Source of the DNA: Sesamum alatum
Lineage: Eukaryota > Streptophyta > Magnoliopsida > Lamiales > Pedaliaceae
Reading direction: 5' to 3'
Length of the DNA stretch: 64,000 nt
Assembly: GCA_034509735.1 (NCBI GenBank)
Contig: JACGWO010000006.1
Location: 759,001-823,000 of the forward strand
Part shown: piece by piece, positions 49,286 through 61,915 of the stretch
Numbering within the stretch: position 1 is the first letter of the stretch
How the letters are laid out: each line of letters opens with the position of its first letter
Made by a program: the position numbers and the translations under genes
The notes under the pieces: model-generated
Told to the model about the DNA's origin: nothing
Seen by the model: the letters and a program-made list of their open reading frames with translations, nothing else
The model's database searches: none

Positions 49286-51757
49286 TCAGTCGTCTGTTTT
49301 TTTGCCGCCGGCGATACTGTTAGATGAGATAGCCTGCACACTATGAGTTGAGGAACATCCGCTGGAAGAACTTCCGTCTGTAAGGCTGGTTTCCTTCCTG
49401 ACAACTTTTTTTGACTTTTTTTGCTTTGACGAGGAGTCCTGCATAATAATGCCAACATTCCAAAATTAGTTCCAAAAAATTTTACGAACAGTCTATGATG
49501 CCCTACAATCCTAAGTGGTTTGAGTCACCTGTTCGGATGTCGATCCAGGTGTTTTAAGTTCTAGATCAGTTGTAATGTCATTTGAATCATCGCTTTTCTC
49601 TATCCTACTCTCCCCATCTGATGATCTGTTTCTATGGTCTTGTTTGCTTGAAGCATGAGACCTGGTACCTTGCTGCATGACTTGAGAGACATGCTGTGTG
49701 GATTGATGTTCAATCATGGTATTATGGGTCATATAAGGAACATAAGTAGAACATGGATTAGGAACAACTGCTGGATTTTGGTTTGCATAGAACGGGTACG
49801 GCTGCAAGGATGGATGCAAGGGGATTGGTCCAGTTGGAATTGGGACTGGCATTGGAAAGGGATAAGAAGATGGATGCATGACCACAGAATGATCCATCCC
49901 AGACCATGGATACATGGCCCTCACCCTCTGTTGGTACTGTGCATTAAGGTTCTCAATATCAGATTTAAGAGATGCCTTTTCTTCTCTGAGATCATTCTTC
50001 TCCTGAGTCAGCTGCTTGAAGAAGAAGAATTGGTGAAATCTTGTTTCAAATGGTCTCACTGTAATAAACAATTCCTTTTAAAAAGAATCACCTCACGAGA
50101 TTCTTCAGTGAGCGCTGCATACTCAGATTTCAATCTGTCAACTTGAGCAGTCAAATCCTTCAGCATTTGAATCGTATCGGTGAGAATAGAAGCTTTGTCA
50201 TTTTTAGGCCTATCTGGATCTGCAAATAATGGCAACACGACGTCAAAAATTTCCAGATTTCCACCACCAAGGCTAAAAGTTCCAGCACCTAACGAAAGAT
50301 CTAGCGTTAAGATACAAAGATATGACAGTTGGAATGAAGAGCAATGCCTCATAGAACTTATTATGTGAATAATCAGTGATTAAATCAAATGTTCATGCAA
50401 GGTAACTGTCACCTAGTTATTGCTCAATAACTTAAGTCCCCAATACTGTAAGCCACTAATATGGAACAGCTACACTTTACGGACAATGACAAATTGAACT
50501 AAAATTCTTCTACTGGCCAAGGGTGTGAAGGTCGTGATGATTTCTTACTCCTCTTCCTCCTTTTTCTCTTTCTGACAGATTTATAAGAAATCAGCTTCTA
50601 TGGAGGTCACAAGGAGGCACCATCCTCTAAGATGAGGTGACAGTTCTTGCAAGTTCCTCCATGCTGTACTATTAAACTTTAGTTTACAAACCACTAGCAG
50701 CACGCAGTACGAACATATATAAGATGATGCACTCGTGGACAATCAAGGCAGGTGTTGCCTCATAATGCCATGATCAAGGAAAAAGGTTTACCAAGGGCAT
50801 TTCCCAATTCCATAAATTGCTCATTCAGACGGTCCCTCCTCAATTTCTCACGGTCAGCTTTTTGAACTTTCCTTGCAGTAACTGAGTCCTTTGCTTCTGC
50901 TTCCATCCTTAGTCAACAACAAACAGACAAGAAAGTTACAAAGAAATCAATAAATGAGGTAGGTAAAGCGAAAAGAGATACTATACTCCGAGATTGGTAC
51001 TAGTGAAAGCATCAGCCTTAGCTTTACTAAACATAAATGACATAGCAGTCAATTCAAATTTCATAAGTATATTGAGATAGTAACCAGCAGCATGATTAAA
51101 CTCAGCAACTTCTCAGCATCTCCAAAAGATTAAAGCAGAAATAAATGTCTGAAATTACACTTTAATCTGAAAATTATTGTATAATTATTTTTCAGCAATA
51201 TCCTCGTCGGTTGAAACCATCACAAACCACACAAATATGTGGAAGTTACTACCCACCATAAATCAGTGTCTTTCGGATACCTAAACTAAAATAATTGAAT
51301 TGGATGCGAGGATAATCTACACAAAATCCAATTGTTCAGGTGGTTTTAGTTCCAACTGTAAGGCTTAATTTCTCGATAACTCAAACACCATAACCAACCA
51401 CTATTTTCTTTAGACTTAAAAGGCGAATGCAAGAGGAACTCAATCGATAATCACCCAGAACCCCCAAATTCCTACAATTAGCAACATCTTTAATTCTGAA
51501 GCTCAATATAAACATCTTTAACCTTAGCAGAACAAGCACGATTATGCACACAATTCCACCGATTTTGAACACGTAAAAATACGCGAATACAAATTTAAAC
51601 AAAAATAATCGAGAAAAGAAAATGCAACTCAATCCAAGGGTTTTTACCTGCAATCCTGATGGGGACGAGTAGAGGTCCCGCGAGCATCAGGCGAAGGCTG
51701 GAAATTGTTCGAGTTCGGAATGGACTGAAAGAGCGAGTCGGAATTCAGTTGATCCAT
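49286..51757 (-). CDS. bHLH121: bHLH121-type transcription factor (iron homeostasis)
   Basis: Five exons in transcript order: 51757-51648, 50907-50792, 50219-50092, 50011-49529 and 49438-49286, 329 residues. AtbHLH121 (URI, subgroup IVb) pairs with subgroup IVc bHLH proteins and activates the iron-deficiency cascade upstream of IRT1 and the Ib bHLH genes. The bHLH runs from about residue 49 to 100 (RKVQKADREKLRR, then LDPDRPKNDKASIL), followed by a leucine-zipper-like LTQEKNDLREEKASL. A Pro/Met/Tyr-rich C-terminal half contains HSVVMHPSSYPFPMPVPIP, and the tail is SNSIAGGKKTDD. The LELKTPGSTSEQ block and this tail match bHLH121 rather than bHLH11 or ILR3. The basic region has Lys-Glu-Arg in place of His-Glu-Arg. 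Exon 3 starts at 50219 (TTTGCAG acceptor). Reading further upstream adds an intron-derived insertion inside the bHLH. Confidence 0.9.
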
Positions 51758-52130
51758 AGGCGAAGAAAGTCTTCAGAATTTATTATTGATTGAAATCAGA
51801 GATTGGGGGAATGCGGATGTGGTGGATGTCGCATCTGCTAAGGCCAGTGCTTTGCCTAGACGACATCGCATTGCACTGGTTGGGAGAGTGGAGAAGTTTT
51901 AACATTATCCCATTTCACAGACGCCTTTTTATCGAAATATCAAATAGCCCCTCAACTTTGTGTTTATAGCGTACGTGCCCCAACCATTTGTTCTATTCAA
52001 AATATCCATGAAATTAAGGTACCATCAATCTGGGTGAGTTGACATCGTTCTCCCTTTCAGAGGATAATGTCTTGGGTTCAAACCTAAGTTGTTTCTAAAT
52101 CGCCACCCCCATTGTACTAAAAAATAAAAA
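51758..52130. other. bHLH121 5' region
   Basis: Presumed leader and promoter. No other gene. Confidence 0.45.
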
Positions 52131-52493
52131 GGTTAAATTAAATCTATTTTTTTTTTAGATTTGGCATAATTATAAATATTCCATCGCCATTTGAAAAATT
52201 ACAAATACCCTTGAGGTTTGTAATTTTTAACCAAAGGCCTAAAATTGATCATTTTGTCCTTGAATTTTTTATTCAAATTATAGAGAAATCGGCCAAGGCA
52301 AATTGCATTATTGCTGTTATGTGTAAAAAAAATTAAGAAACACTGCACTTTCCAGTCCAAAAAAATATTAAGAATTGAATAAAAATAATTCAGTGTATAA
52401 GGATATTTTAGTTAATTTACCTATAAAAATTGATGAAAATTAGCTATTTGTCAGATGATTACAAACCTTAGGGGAGGTAAATGTCATTTACCC
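52131..52493. mobile_element. Mutator-like MITE, family of 21113-21527, shortened
   Basis: Starts GGTTAAATTAAATCTA, has the family core (TTTGGCATAATTATAAATA, GTAATTTTTAACCAAAGGCC) and ends GGGGAGGTAAATGTCATTTA followed by CCC. The flanks AAATAAAAA and AAACAAAAA match at 8/9 positions. About 40 bp of the right arm is missing. Confidence 0.75.
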
Positions 52494-52984
52494 AAACAAA
52501 AATAAGGTGGCGTTGACAAATGGTTTTTCCTTGTGCATATATATGATCCAACTAAGAAATAGGAGTGGTATATAATGCATAGGGACGGATTAGGAAATAT
52601 CTCAGGCATGTTTGCTTGTGTTTTTAGTTTTAACTTTTATTCGAGAAAATACATATTTTCAATTTTGTATAGATTTTGTGTGAAATAAAAATATATTTGA
52701 ATTAATTAATGATATTGTGTTCAGTAAGTGATGTCAAATAAATATATTTATAATAATGATACATATAAATAAATATATTTTTACTTTAATTATTATTTCA
52801 AAAATTGAAAGTTGAAAATGCAAAACTTTGTTTGGTTTCATTTTCAAAAACTTGTTTTTAGTTTTATACTATTTCAGAGATATTTTTTTGCTTAAATTTG
52901 TTTTGTGGAATTGGATTATAAATTTCAAAAAAATCATTATATCATTTTTTTTTTAATAAAAATGATTTATAAATTATCGTACAT

Positions 52985-53424
52985 CTATAATTTATATATA
53001 ATAAAATAGAAACACAAAAAACTATTAAAGTAAGCGTCATGTTTGTGCAAATGTTGACGTCCTCTTTGAATTTATTTTGCCACGTAAGAGGTATATATAT
53101 ATATATATATTAGATTATGTAAGTGTATGATTGTTTATTTTTATCCAAAAAATTTATCAGATTTTTTTGGATAAATTAATAAGTAATATGGCTTATATTT
53201 TCTTTTGATGTCTAATGACGCTTAATTTTTTTTTTTTAATTTTTCATTTAATTTTAGATAAGTGTACAAATTGATTATCTTTAAAGATCACTCATTTTTC
53301 TAGAAAAAAACATTTAACCTTTTAATTATAATGTATTATCATCTATTTATTTTAATATTTTAAAATTTAAAGAATTTAATTTATTTATTTAGAAATAGAA
53401 TTTAAAGGCACGGGATACTAATTA
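52985..53424 (+). mobile_element. diverged copy of the large Helitron family
   Basis: It starts near TCTATAATTTATATATAAT with AAATAGAAACAC. A decayed inverted-repeat block (AAGCGTCATGTTTGTGC) corresponds to the 5' block of the array at 4254. The right end GGCACGGGATACTAATTAG resembles the GGCACGGG...ACTAG end at 9852-9870. Confidence 0.45.
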
Positions 53425-54152
53425 GTTTTAGTATAAAAATTATCTCAAAGCATCATAATTCAACTGCATTTTCCGTCATGTCTTTTAATACAAAAATCTA
53501 TCAAAAAAATAAATAAAATCAAACACATCTTCATTTTATGATGTCTTTTCATACAAAAAAAAAAGTACCAAATCAAACATATTTTCATTTTTTGTACAGA
53601 ACTCAATACAAAAATAAAACCCACTCTATAAAACATTTTTATTTTTTTCTCAGTCTCGTATATTTTAGTAGTTTCGAAAATATTATGTATAGAGGTATAT
53701 GTAAATCAATTTGAATAAATAATAATTTAAATAGTTTTTTTTTCATTCGGAAATATAATACATAAATTTTTAATTTTTCATATCTAAAGAAATTAAAATA
53801 CAAATTTACATTTTGATTAATGAATTTGAAATATGGATTTCAAATCCATAATAACAAATCATTTATACTTATTTTTGGATAAGTTCAAATCTCTATCTTA
53901 TAATTCGATAATTTTAGTTTTTTAAAATGGTAACTACGTGATTACACCAATATCTCAATAAATCGAGTGATTATATCGATTTAATTAATACATCACACAT
54001 CGATATTTCGGTTCAATTAATACACCAAATACTCATATAAAGTGGGATAAATACTCGAACGTCCAATCAGATTCGAACTCATAACATCAAATTTATCTAT
54101 GAAATCTCAGCCTTATTGTGACATATAGGTCGATAATTTTAGTTGTTATCTA
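53425..54152. other. intergenic, nothing assigned
   Basis: AT-rich, with no gene or bounded element. A partly repeated AATTAATACACCA-type stretch lies near 53980-54020. Confidence 0.4.
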
Positions 54153-54435
54153 TCTATACTGTTATATAAAGAAAACTCCCTCTACACTCACAAACGGTGG
54201 TTACTTACACCACTGCACCATTTTTTGTGAGGTCAAAAATACCCTTCAATCAATAATATAATCAATTTATTTAACTTCCAAAATTTCACTAATCGATAAA
54301 TTAGTTTTTTTTTTCTTTTTTTAATGTGATGTAATGATTTATATTTTGCTCTTATTTATATTAATAATAATATATTTTAAAATACAAAAAAATATTTATT
54401 ATATGTGTGCATGGACGGTGTGCCACAACGGCTAG
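54153..54435 (+). mobile_element. small non-autonomous Helitron-like element, 283 bp
   Basis: Begins TCTATACTGTTATATAAAG after A and ends TGTGCCACAACGGCTAG followed by T. Homologous to 23335-23597 across most of its length. Confidence 0.65.
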
Positions 54436-54437
54436 TA

Positions 54438-54674
54438 CTAATATAAAAAATAATATTTTTTACTCACAAATAACGGTTACATACACCGCAACACCAATTT
54501 TTTGTTATGTCAATAGTACCCCTAGATTGATTTCTTTTTTTTCTTTCATTCATTCATTATTTTTTTTAACGTGATGTGTTGGTTTATATATATATATTTA
54601 TTTAAAATAAATTTTAAAATATAAAATACTATTTATTATATGCACGGGATGGCGTGTCATGTCGATTAATGCTG
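54438..54674 (+). mobile_element. second, decayed copy directly behind the first
   Basis: Homologous interior (ACTCACAAATAACGGTTAC, ACGTGATGTGTTGGTTTAT, TTTATTATATGCACGG). The CTAG end is lost, ending near CGATTAATGCTGTATAG. It lies head-to-tail with the 54153-54435 element. Confidence 0.5.
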
Positions 54675-54963
54675 TATAGTTGTTATTATATTTCTTTGTC
54701 GTATATATCACACATAAAATATCTATAATTTACATTATCCCATCATATGTGCTCCTTTATCACCCTTAGAAAATTAAACAATTTCACTTTTAGCCCACAT
54801 AAAATATTAAATTTAGATTTCACCCCCCCTGAAATAGTTTCCCCATTTTGACCTTCCGGTGGGTCTTTAGTCCACGCGTTAAAAGTCTTCTCTGTTTGCT
54901 CCACTCATACACACACTTCCTTCTTTTTCTTCTCTGTCTTTTAGGGCAATCAATAATAAAAAG
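54675..54963. other. TRAP-alpha 5' region
   Basis: Presumed promoter and leader of TRAP-alpha. No other feature is supported. Confidence 0.4.
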
Positions 54964-57900
54964 ATGAAGATGACAATTAGGGTTTGTTTGATCCTAACTC
55001 TGCTTCTCTTTTCCTCTTCGTTTCTGCAAGGTACGCATCTCAGATCCAGATCCGTTTCAATTTCAACGCTCAATGTTTCTAGTCTGGATTGATTTTTTGC
55101 GAGGCAAATTTTGCACTTATTTTTTGACCAAGTTATTAATTACATTCTGTATTTTTAGTCATGCGCATGCACGAAAATTTTGAATTGGTGCTTGAATTTT
55201 TCCATGGATTAGGGACTTCTTGTATTTCGATATGCCCGATGATGGATTAGATCGGATCGAGTTTTTTGTCTTTATTGTTTAAGATTGTTATGGTTGGTTT
55301 TTGTTTACTTTGATTGTCGTTCTTTTATGCGTTTCAATTTTAAGCTTGCGGTTGTGTGTAATGTGCATTTGATTGGATTGGATGCGAGATGTGGAATTAA
55401 TGTTGTTATGTCAGTTTGGCGTTTTTGAGTGCATGGTGACGATTCCGTGGCCTTATGCAATTGGTTGCTGATCTTCTGGAAGAAATTCAGAAGGATAAAT
55501 GAGAATTGTCTTCCTTTAAGAAAGTTACGATAAAACTGGAGTTTGCATTCCAAAGTTAAAGCCCCTTTACGTTCTGAAAAGTAATAAGTGGAGTTAGAAG
55601 CACTTAGTGTTTTTTTTTTTGCATTAATTTCGATTTCTTCCTATTGATCCTGAACGTAAGATTTAAAAATTACTCTGAACTACTCCAAGCAGTGAATTAT
55701 TTGTAATGGTTGCATTGATTGATGCTCAATTCAATTTAAGCACACCATATTGGAAAATCAATCCCTACATGCTCATTAATTAGTTTTCTGCTTGATAGTT
55801 GCAAGGTGTGAGCCAGATCCTGATGCAGAAGTTGTTGATTCGTCTGAGGAAGGAGGAGATCTTGGGATTGTTGGGGAGGATGTCCAAGATTTTGGTGGAG
55901 GAAGCTTTAGTCCAGCTCCAGGAGTGGAAACAGTTTGTGTTTTCCCCAAAAACCCCTCAAAATGTTAGTTACTGCTTTGGGCTTTTGTTTTTCCTCCTGC
56001 CTTAATAAGCTGTATCTTTATTATTCTTTGTTCTCCTCTTGTTTCTCTCTACGGCTGTATTGTCTCTCAAATTAGCTCCTTTCCTTTTTCAGCGATAGCA
56101 GCTGGGGAAGAAAGTGAACTTCTTGTAGGAATTAAAAATGAGGGTAAGCCTTTGTTAAATGACTGTGCCAAGTGTTACTCTTTCTAATCAGCAAACCTAG
56201 TTATGGTCTGCTCACCTTGTCATTTTGCTATCCTTAATTTGTCTTTCATGCATGACCTGTAGCCATGTTGTAGTCAGCTGTTTTTCTTTTTTAGGTCAAT
56301 GACTCTGTATAAGTTGGTATGCATCATGAACCAGCAAATATGATAAGAGCTGATTTCAAAATTGTCATGTTTGATGATAATTTCAGGGGAATCAAGTATT
56401 AATGTTATTGCGATCCAGGCCAGTGTTCATCTTCCTTTTGATCACAGATACTTGATTCAGAATCTCTCGGCCCAGGTATTTCTTGCTTGCTTTTATTTAC
56501 ATGTTTTCTGCACTAAAATGTTTCACCCAATATCTCTAGTCTGTATGCTAAACAACAATCGGAAGTATAAACGAAGCATCCGAATATTGTTATGTGGTCA
56601 ATTATCTCTAAATTATGTTGCTGAGCTTCTTTCATCTACTGATTTCCTCTGTGACATCTCCTGTATTCCTCTTGATTGGTGGTAGTGCTTCATTTTGCAT
56701 ATATGCTTATTGATTCTGAAAAATGTTTGTTGTTTCTGGCACAATTACTGCTATTACCTTGTATGGGATCTCTTAGGTCGTTAGAGGAGATTAATTCAAC
56801 CCCTTGATTTTAGCTTTTTACTGTTACTTTTTGGTTTGCATCATTTTCACTGGATATGGCATCTATCCTGAAAGTTTGGATCAGGAAGTGCCTTGTAAAT
56901 TATTGAAATCTTATTTCAGTCTAATATGATGTCTTGGAGATTTCTGATAGTGATGTGTACATTGTGATTTACTAGGCTTTTAGAAATGCATCAGTTCCTC
57001 CATCAGCTCAAGCAACTTTCCCTTATATATTTGCCGTAAGCAAGTTCTTACAGGTAAGCTTGTAGAAATGTAGAGATCCCCCATTTGAATTTCCTGCTCC
57101 ATCCAAGTATCTGGATTCATTTGTGAATTGTTAATCCCTTTCTTCATTGTACAGCCTGGTGAATTTGATCTTGTGGGGACTATTGTATATGAGATCGACC
57201 AGTACCCTTACCAGAGTACCTTCCACAATGGAACAGTTGAAGTTACTGAAGTAGGTGGTCTGTTCAGTGTCGAGTCAGTGTTCTTGTTTTGCCTTGCTGT
57301 GGCCCTTCTTGGACTTCTTGGGTTTTGGATACGCAGCCAAATTCAAAATTTATCCAAGGTGATAACTCTTTTTGCGCTTATGTGCACAACATATTGCAAT
57401 TTGTTTGTGATTTCTATCGGGTTTTCTACGCAATATCAATGACAATAAATAACTTAAGAACTGCTGAACCCCTGATTGCATTGAATAATATTAAAGAAAT
57501 ACCGCCCAAGCAACAACCTTTGGAAGTTTTGTTTCTGATGCTTAGGTTTTAGCAAGTCAACGGAGTTTCTATTCTCTCTCTTTTTTTCTTTTTCTTTTTC
57601 TTGTGGGTGGGTGGGTGGGTGGGTGGGGGGGGGGTTGAATGTGCATGAGTGTGTCAAAAGTAAAATTGATTTGGATTTGATTTATACGCATATGATATAT
57701 GATCTTTGAATCTGCTAAATGTGGTGTTAAGCTCTGTAATGTTGGCCTTTAGATGCACCAATTTGTACTTTTATCATTGCATGTATAATCTTGTTTCTTT
57801 CTGAATCATCTTTTTCTCGTCTCTTAACATTCAGAAAACCAAGAGGGTCACAAAGGTCGAAGTTGGAACTGCAAAAACTGATGCCTCAATGGATGAGTGG

Positions 57901-58075
57901 CTGCAGGTCTGTATGACAGTAGACATACTCTTTAAATTGAAGTGGTGTCTTTTATCCCTTTAATTTGGTTGATATGGAGATAGTTGGATATGGTGTATTT
58001 GCTTATCTATATCTGCATTTTCAGGGTACTGCATACACTCAATCTCAGTCCAACAAATCAAAGAAGAAGAAGTAG
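54964..58075 (+). CDS. translocon-associated protein subunit alpha (TRAP-alpha)
   Basis: Eight exons: 54964-55030, 55799-55963, 56093-56143, 56387-56475, 56976-57053, 57155-57358, 57835-57906 and 58025-58075, 258 residues, the length of the Arabidopsis protein. TRAP (signal-sequence receptor complex) sits beside Sec61 in the ER membrane and helps some nascent proteins enter the lumen. Seen in order are a signal peptide (about 1-25), an acidic luminal stretch rich in Asp and Glu (27-50), a beta-sandwich-like luminal domain with the QASVHLPFDHRYLIQNLSAQ and FDLVGTIVYEID motifs, N-glycosylation sequons (NLS, NAS, NGT), one transmembrane helix (about 192-212) and a basic cytosolic tail ending KSKKKK. 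All introns are GT-AG. Confidence 0.95.
57604..57633. repeat. (GTGG)n / poly-G microsatellite
   Basis: Five to six GGGT units followed by a G run, in intron 6 of TRAP-alpha. The G-run density could support a G-quadruplex. Confidence 0.8.
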
Positions 58076-59029
58076 ATCAACATGCTCAAAACAGTTGACT
58101 GTAAGCAGCAGCAAAATGGAGGCAATGGTTCTTGTAGCAAAGAGCTTCAAACATATGAGGAAGATCAATAGGTCGGCGTAGATTTTTTCAAAAAAAAAAA
58201 AAAAAAGTAATGGGAAAACCTGCCTCACTGTTGTAGCATGAGGAAGAAACTTTGACATTTTCTTTTTACGTTAGGGAATATTCTGAAAAGATTGAGCCAT
58301 GACTGAGAGTAAGCTTCCAAAGGCAATGGGGCTTACTAGAATCGGATTTAGATTATTGTCATTTTTGCCAATTTAAGTTATGACGATTCTGAGCCTGTGA
58401 AGTCGATATTTAGTGATTTAATGCATTTGGTATATGTTTAGTTTAATACTTCACGCGGGAAACTTGTCACAAAGGCAACAGCAACTGGGGAATTTGATCC
58501 TTCTCAGTTATCATGTTTCGTAGGATTTTGCAAGCTAAACTATATGATGGTGAACCGACCGTGCTGAATCGAATTGAGCTTAGGGGTGTGCACTGTTCGG
58601 TAAACTGATCGTATCGAACCAAGCTGCTCTTGTATCCCTCTAGTGTCTCTCGTAAAGTAGTTGATAATTGTTACTGAAATAAGTTGTTGCCTTGTATTTA
58701 TGATAAACTGTCTCCTGCGTTTGTATTTGTAATTAATTTTCTTAAATCATTTTGAATCCGAATAACTTCGAGAATAGTACTTCATAATAGAGACACTCTC
58801 TATTATGAAGAAATATAATAACGTGATAAATTAAAAATTAAATATGTACTTGAAAGATTTGGTCATCTAAGAGACTATCAAGAATTTGTAGTCAGTCTTG
58901 TGAACCGTAGAGGCGAATAAATGATTGAATTTTATTCGAACCATCACTTTCGGAGGTCTTTCTTTGCTCGTCTAATGTTAGGTTTGCCCATCTGGCCTTT
59001 TGTGTGAACAACAAAAAACAAAAAATAGA

Positions 59030-59070
<41 letters not shown>

Positions 59071-59327
59071 GAAGAACTTACGTTAGTGTAGGTGAAAGCT
59101 GGCGGAAAACTACCGATCGTTCTGGGTTAATGATTAAGGACTAACATTTACACCTACAATATGGATTTCAATTTTTGTCGAGGCATTTTGGTAGAATTAA
59201 ATGTACATTTTGGGAAAAAGTCAATTTCATACATGCATTTTGGGAGAAGATAAAAGAAAAAAAATGTATATTCTGCGTGTTAATTTTTTGTGGCTAGATC
59301 GTGATTCTTGGCAAAAAAAAAAAAAGA
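58076..59327. other. TRAP-alpha 3' region and intergenic DNA
   Basis: The first few hundred bases are likely 3' UTR. No other gene. An (AG)n microsatellite lies at 59033-59067. Confidence 0.5.
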
Positions 59328-60005
59328 CGATAATTACATTTACGCCTCCTGACCTATGATTTGTTTACATAAACCAATCATACTTTGTACATAATTACAA
59401 AAATCACTCATAATAGTCAAAAAATAGGAATAATTTATATTATGATGTTGACATTTTTTGAGGATGTAAGTATAATTTTATAAAAAGTAGGGGTAATTTG
59501 TGTATGTATAATTAAATAAAAGACAGGTGGTAGGAGTATATCATACACACTTGAGAAAAGACATAAATAACCTCAAGTAATGCAAAAATGCTAGACAAAA
59601 CCCAAGATCCGCGTTCTTTACTTCCGGTCGGGTCCCATGATTTGACCCACTCTAGGAACTCATGACTTGGGATGACGCCATGTGGACTAGGCAAGTAGGA
59701 ACATTTGATCCTGTAAATATCATCATTCCACTGCATTTATAGTATGACACATTTATTACTTTTTACCACATTAAATACATTCAGTTCGCATATTATCATC
59801 TAGAACTTAAATTGACTTAAGCATCAGAGGATTTTTATCGGGGACCATCCCGACTAGCCAAACGTGCTTCTATCTTCTCAGGGACTACTCTGGGTGAACA
59901 CAACGGGATCGTGGAGTTAGACCTCAAGGTGATCGCATATTAGACTCGAATTAATATGGGTGATTTGTGTAAATCAATCATAAATCAGGAGTGTAAATGT
60001 ACTTA
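59328..60005. mobile_element. TIR element with unrelated interior, about 680 bp
   Basis: Left end GATAATTACATTTACGCCTC with TGATTTGTTTACATAAACC. Right end GGTGATTTGTGTAAATCAATC with GGAGTGTAAATGTAC, its inverted counterpart. The interior 59570-59930 is GC-richer and unlike the other MITEs. It includes a 74-codon minus-strand frame (59512-59736) with no recognisable product. Confidence 0.55.
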
Positions 60006-60577
60006 TAAAAAAAAATGGAGGAGTGAGGAATGTGGGGGGCTTAGGTGAAATGTGAAACTTGGTGAATCCTTGTCTAATTCATTCTACCACTGAATAATTG
60101 AATTGTACTAAATAACGACGGCTGGGTCAACAAATTTAAGGTTGTCCTATACATACATTATTATACTACGTTTTTATGATCACTAGCCTAATAATTCAAC
60201 CCTACCATTTTTACATACTATATCTTTCTATATTCATCCAAAGAAAAAAAAAAAAAAAAAATGAAATTTAATTTGAATGAAAAATAATAAAGTATGAATC
60301 CCCACCATCTTAGTCATTGATCATATCATAAATGCTACCGAATACAGAACTTGAGCTACATTCATGAATATCATCCCAATTAGATATTCCATACTTTTCA
60401 AAATTAAATTAAATTTCTCGAAATTTCAATTTTTTGAAATAATTTTTTTCTCGTTATACTAAAATGCGGGACCATAACACTCTCTCTCAATTTTCTAAAC
60501 AACTAAAGAAAAAAGAAGATTTTTTTAGTTGTTTTCATTTGTATGGCATTGAACCATACACCAACATAAGTATTTTA
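60006..60577. other. intergenic, nothing assigned
   Basis: AT-rich. No gene or bounded element. Confidence 0.45.
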
Positions 60578-60586
60578 TTATATTTA

Positions 60587-61135
60587 GGAATAATTACACT
60601 CCCCTCTTTTGAGATTTAGTATAATTATACGTAAATCTTCTGTAGTTTGAAAAATTACATATAGTACACCTGAGGTTTGTTTCTGTTTAACAAATATATC
60701 TCTTCAGTTAAAATTCACCGAATTTGTTGACATTAACAAGAAAAATTAGATAAAAATTCATATTTACCCCCGATTAACTTATTATTGAGTTATTGCTGGT
60801 CAAATAATTTTTTTTTTAATGATCAAATAATCCTTGTGCATCTTCACACGTTAATACATGTGAGGAGGTATATCTTCACCATTATAAGGGTAGTTTAATT
60901 AGAAAAAATTTGTTTGATACCTACAATAAGTCGGTAATAAATCAATCGGTGATAAATATTAATTTTTTATTTTTTATTTTTGTTAATATTAATAAATTTA
61001 GTGAATTTTGACTAATAGAGGAACATATTTGTTAAACATAAGCAAACTTTAAGGGTACTAAATATAATTTTTTAAATTACATGAATTTTATATGTAATTA
61101 CATCAAATCTCATAAGAAGAGAGTGTAATTATCCT
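60587..61135. mobile_element. MITE of the 62611-63160 family, 549 bp
   Basis: Ends GGAATAATTACACTCCCC and GAGAGTGTAATTATCCT. The perfect 9-bp duplication TTATATTTA lies at 60578-60586 and 61136-61144. Length and interior match 62611-63160. Confidence 0.88.
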
Positions 61136-61495
61136 TTATATTTATTATTTCTTGCATTTTTGAGGCAAGAACATATATATCACATCAATAATATAGGAAG
61201 CAATGATTTAATATTCAACTGCCCAACAAATCCAACAGTAGCCAAACAAGGTCGCAACCACCATTATTATAACTTAAAAAAGATATTTTAAACTTCTTCA
61301 TAAGAATGGAGAAATCTCATCCACATTTCTTTTGCTTTTTCTTTTTTCTTGACCATAATTGAAAAAAATAAATAAATCATATGCATATCTCATGATAATT
61401 TTGAGATGACACGTGTTTGTTTCATCGACCATATATCATTAAAATTTATTTAAAATTTTATAAATTATTAATGCAATATATTGTCAAAATACACA

Positions 61496-61824
61496 GGTTT
61501 TAATGCAATTTACCTCCCTATGATATTACAAATGAGCAAATTACACCTCATGAGAAAAAATAGTAATTAAACTTCTTGTGTTCTTTAAAATAGAGCAATT
61601 CACCTCCCTAGACGGGGAAGTGAATTGTTCCATTTTAAAAAATACGAGGAGGTAAAGATTCATTTTAAAAAATACACGGAGGTAATTTGCTATTTTATTT
61701 TTTATAAGAGGGTAATTTGGATTCATTTAAAAAAATGCAGGGAGGTAATTTACTATTTTATTTTTTCTAGGTGGGTAATTTGCTCATTTGTAATATCACA
61801 TGGGAGTTGCTTGCATTTTTTCCC
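61496..61824. mobile_element. near-palindromic MITE, 329 bp
   Basis: Ends GGTTTTAATGCAATTTACC and GAGTTGCTTGCATTTTTTCC. The perfect 9-bp duplication AAATACACA lies at 61487-61495 and 61825-61833. The interior holds extra direct repeats of the GGAGGTAATTTGCTATTTTA type. Same family as 15036-15293. Confidence 0.87.
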
Positions 61825-61915
61825 AAATACACATAAATGTTTTTTCCCTATTTTTTAGTGTTTTTTTTTTTTTTTTTGTCTTTGTTAGAAAGAGATGTAT
61901 TTTATTTAGTAATAA

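Noticed and set aside
49655..50146. 163-codon plus-strand frame
   Set aside because: Antisense of bHLH121 exon 4. The Trp-rich, repetitive product is an artefact.
59512..59736. 74-codon minus-strand frame
   Set aside because: No recognisable domain, and it lies inside a TIR element. Kept only as a possible captured fragment.
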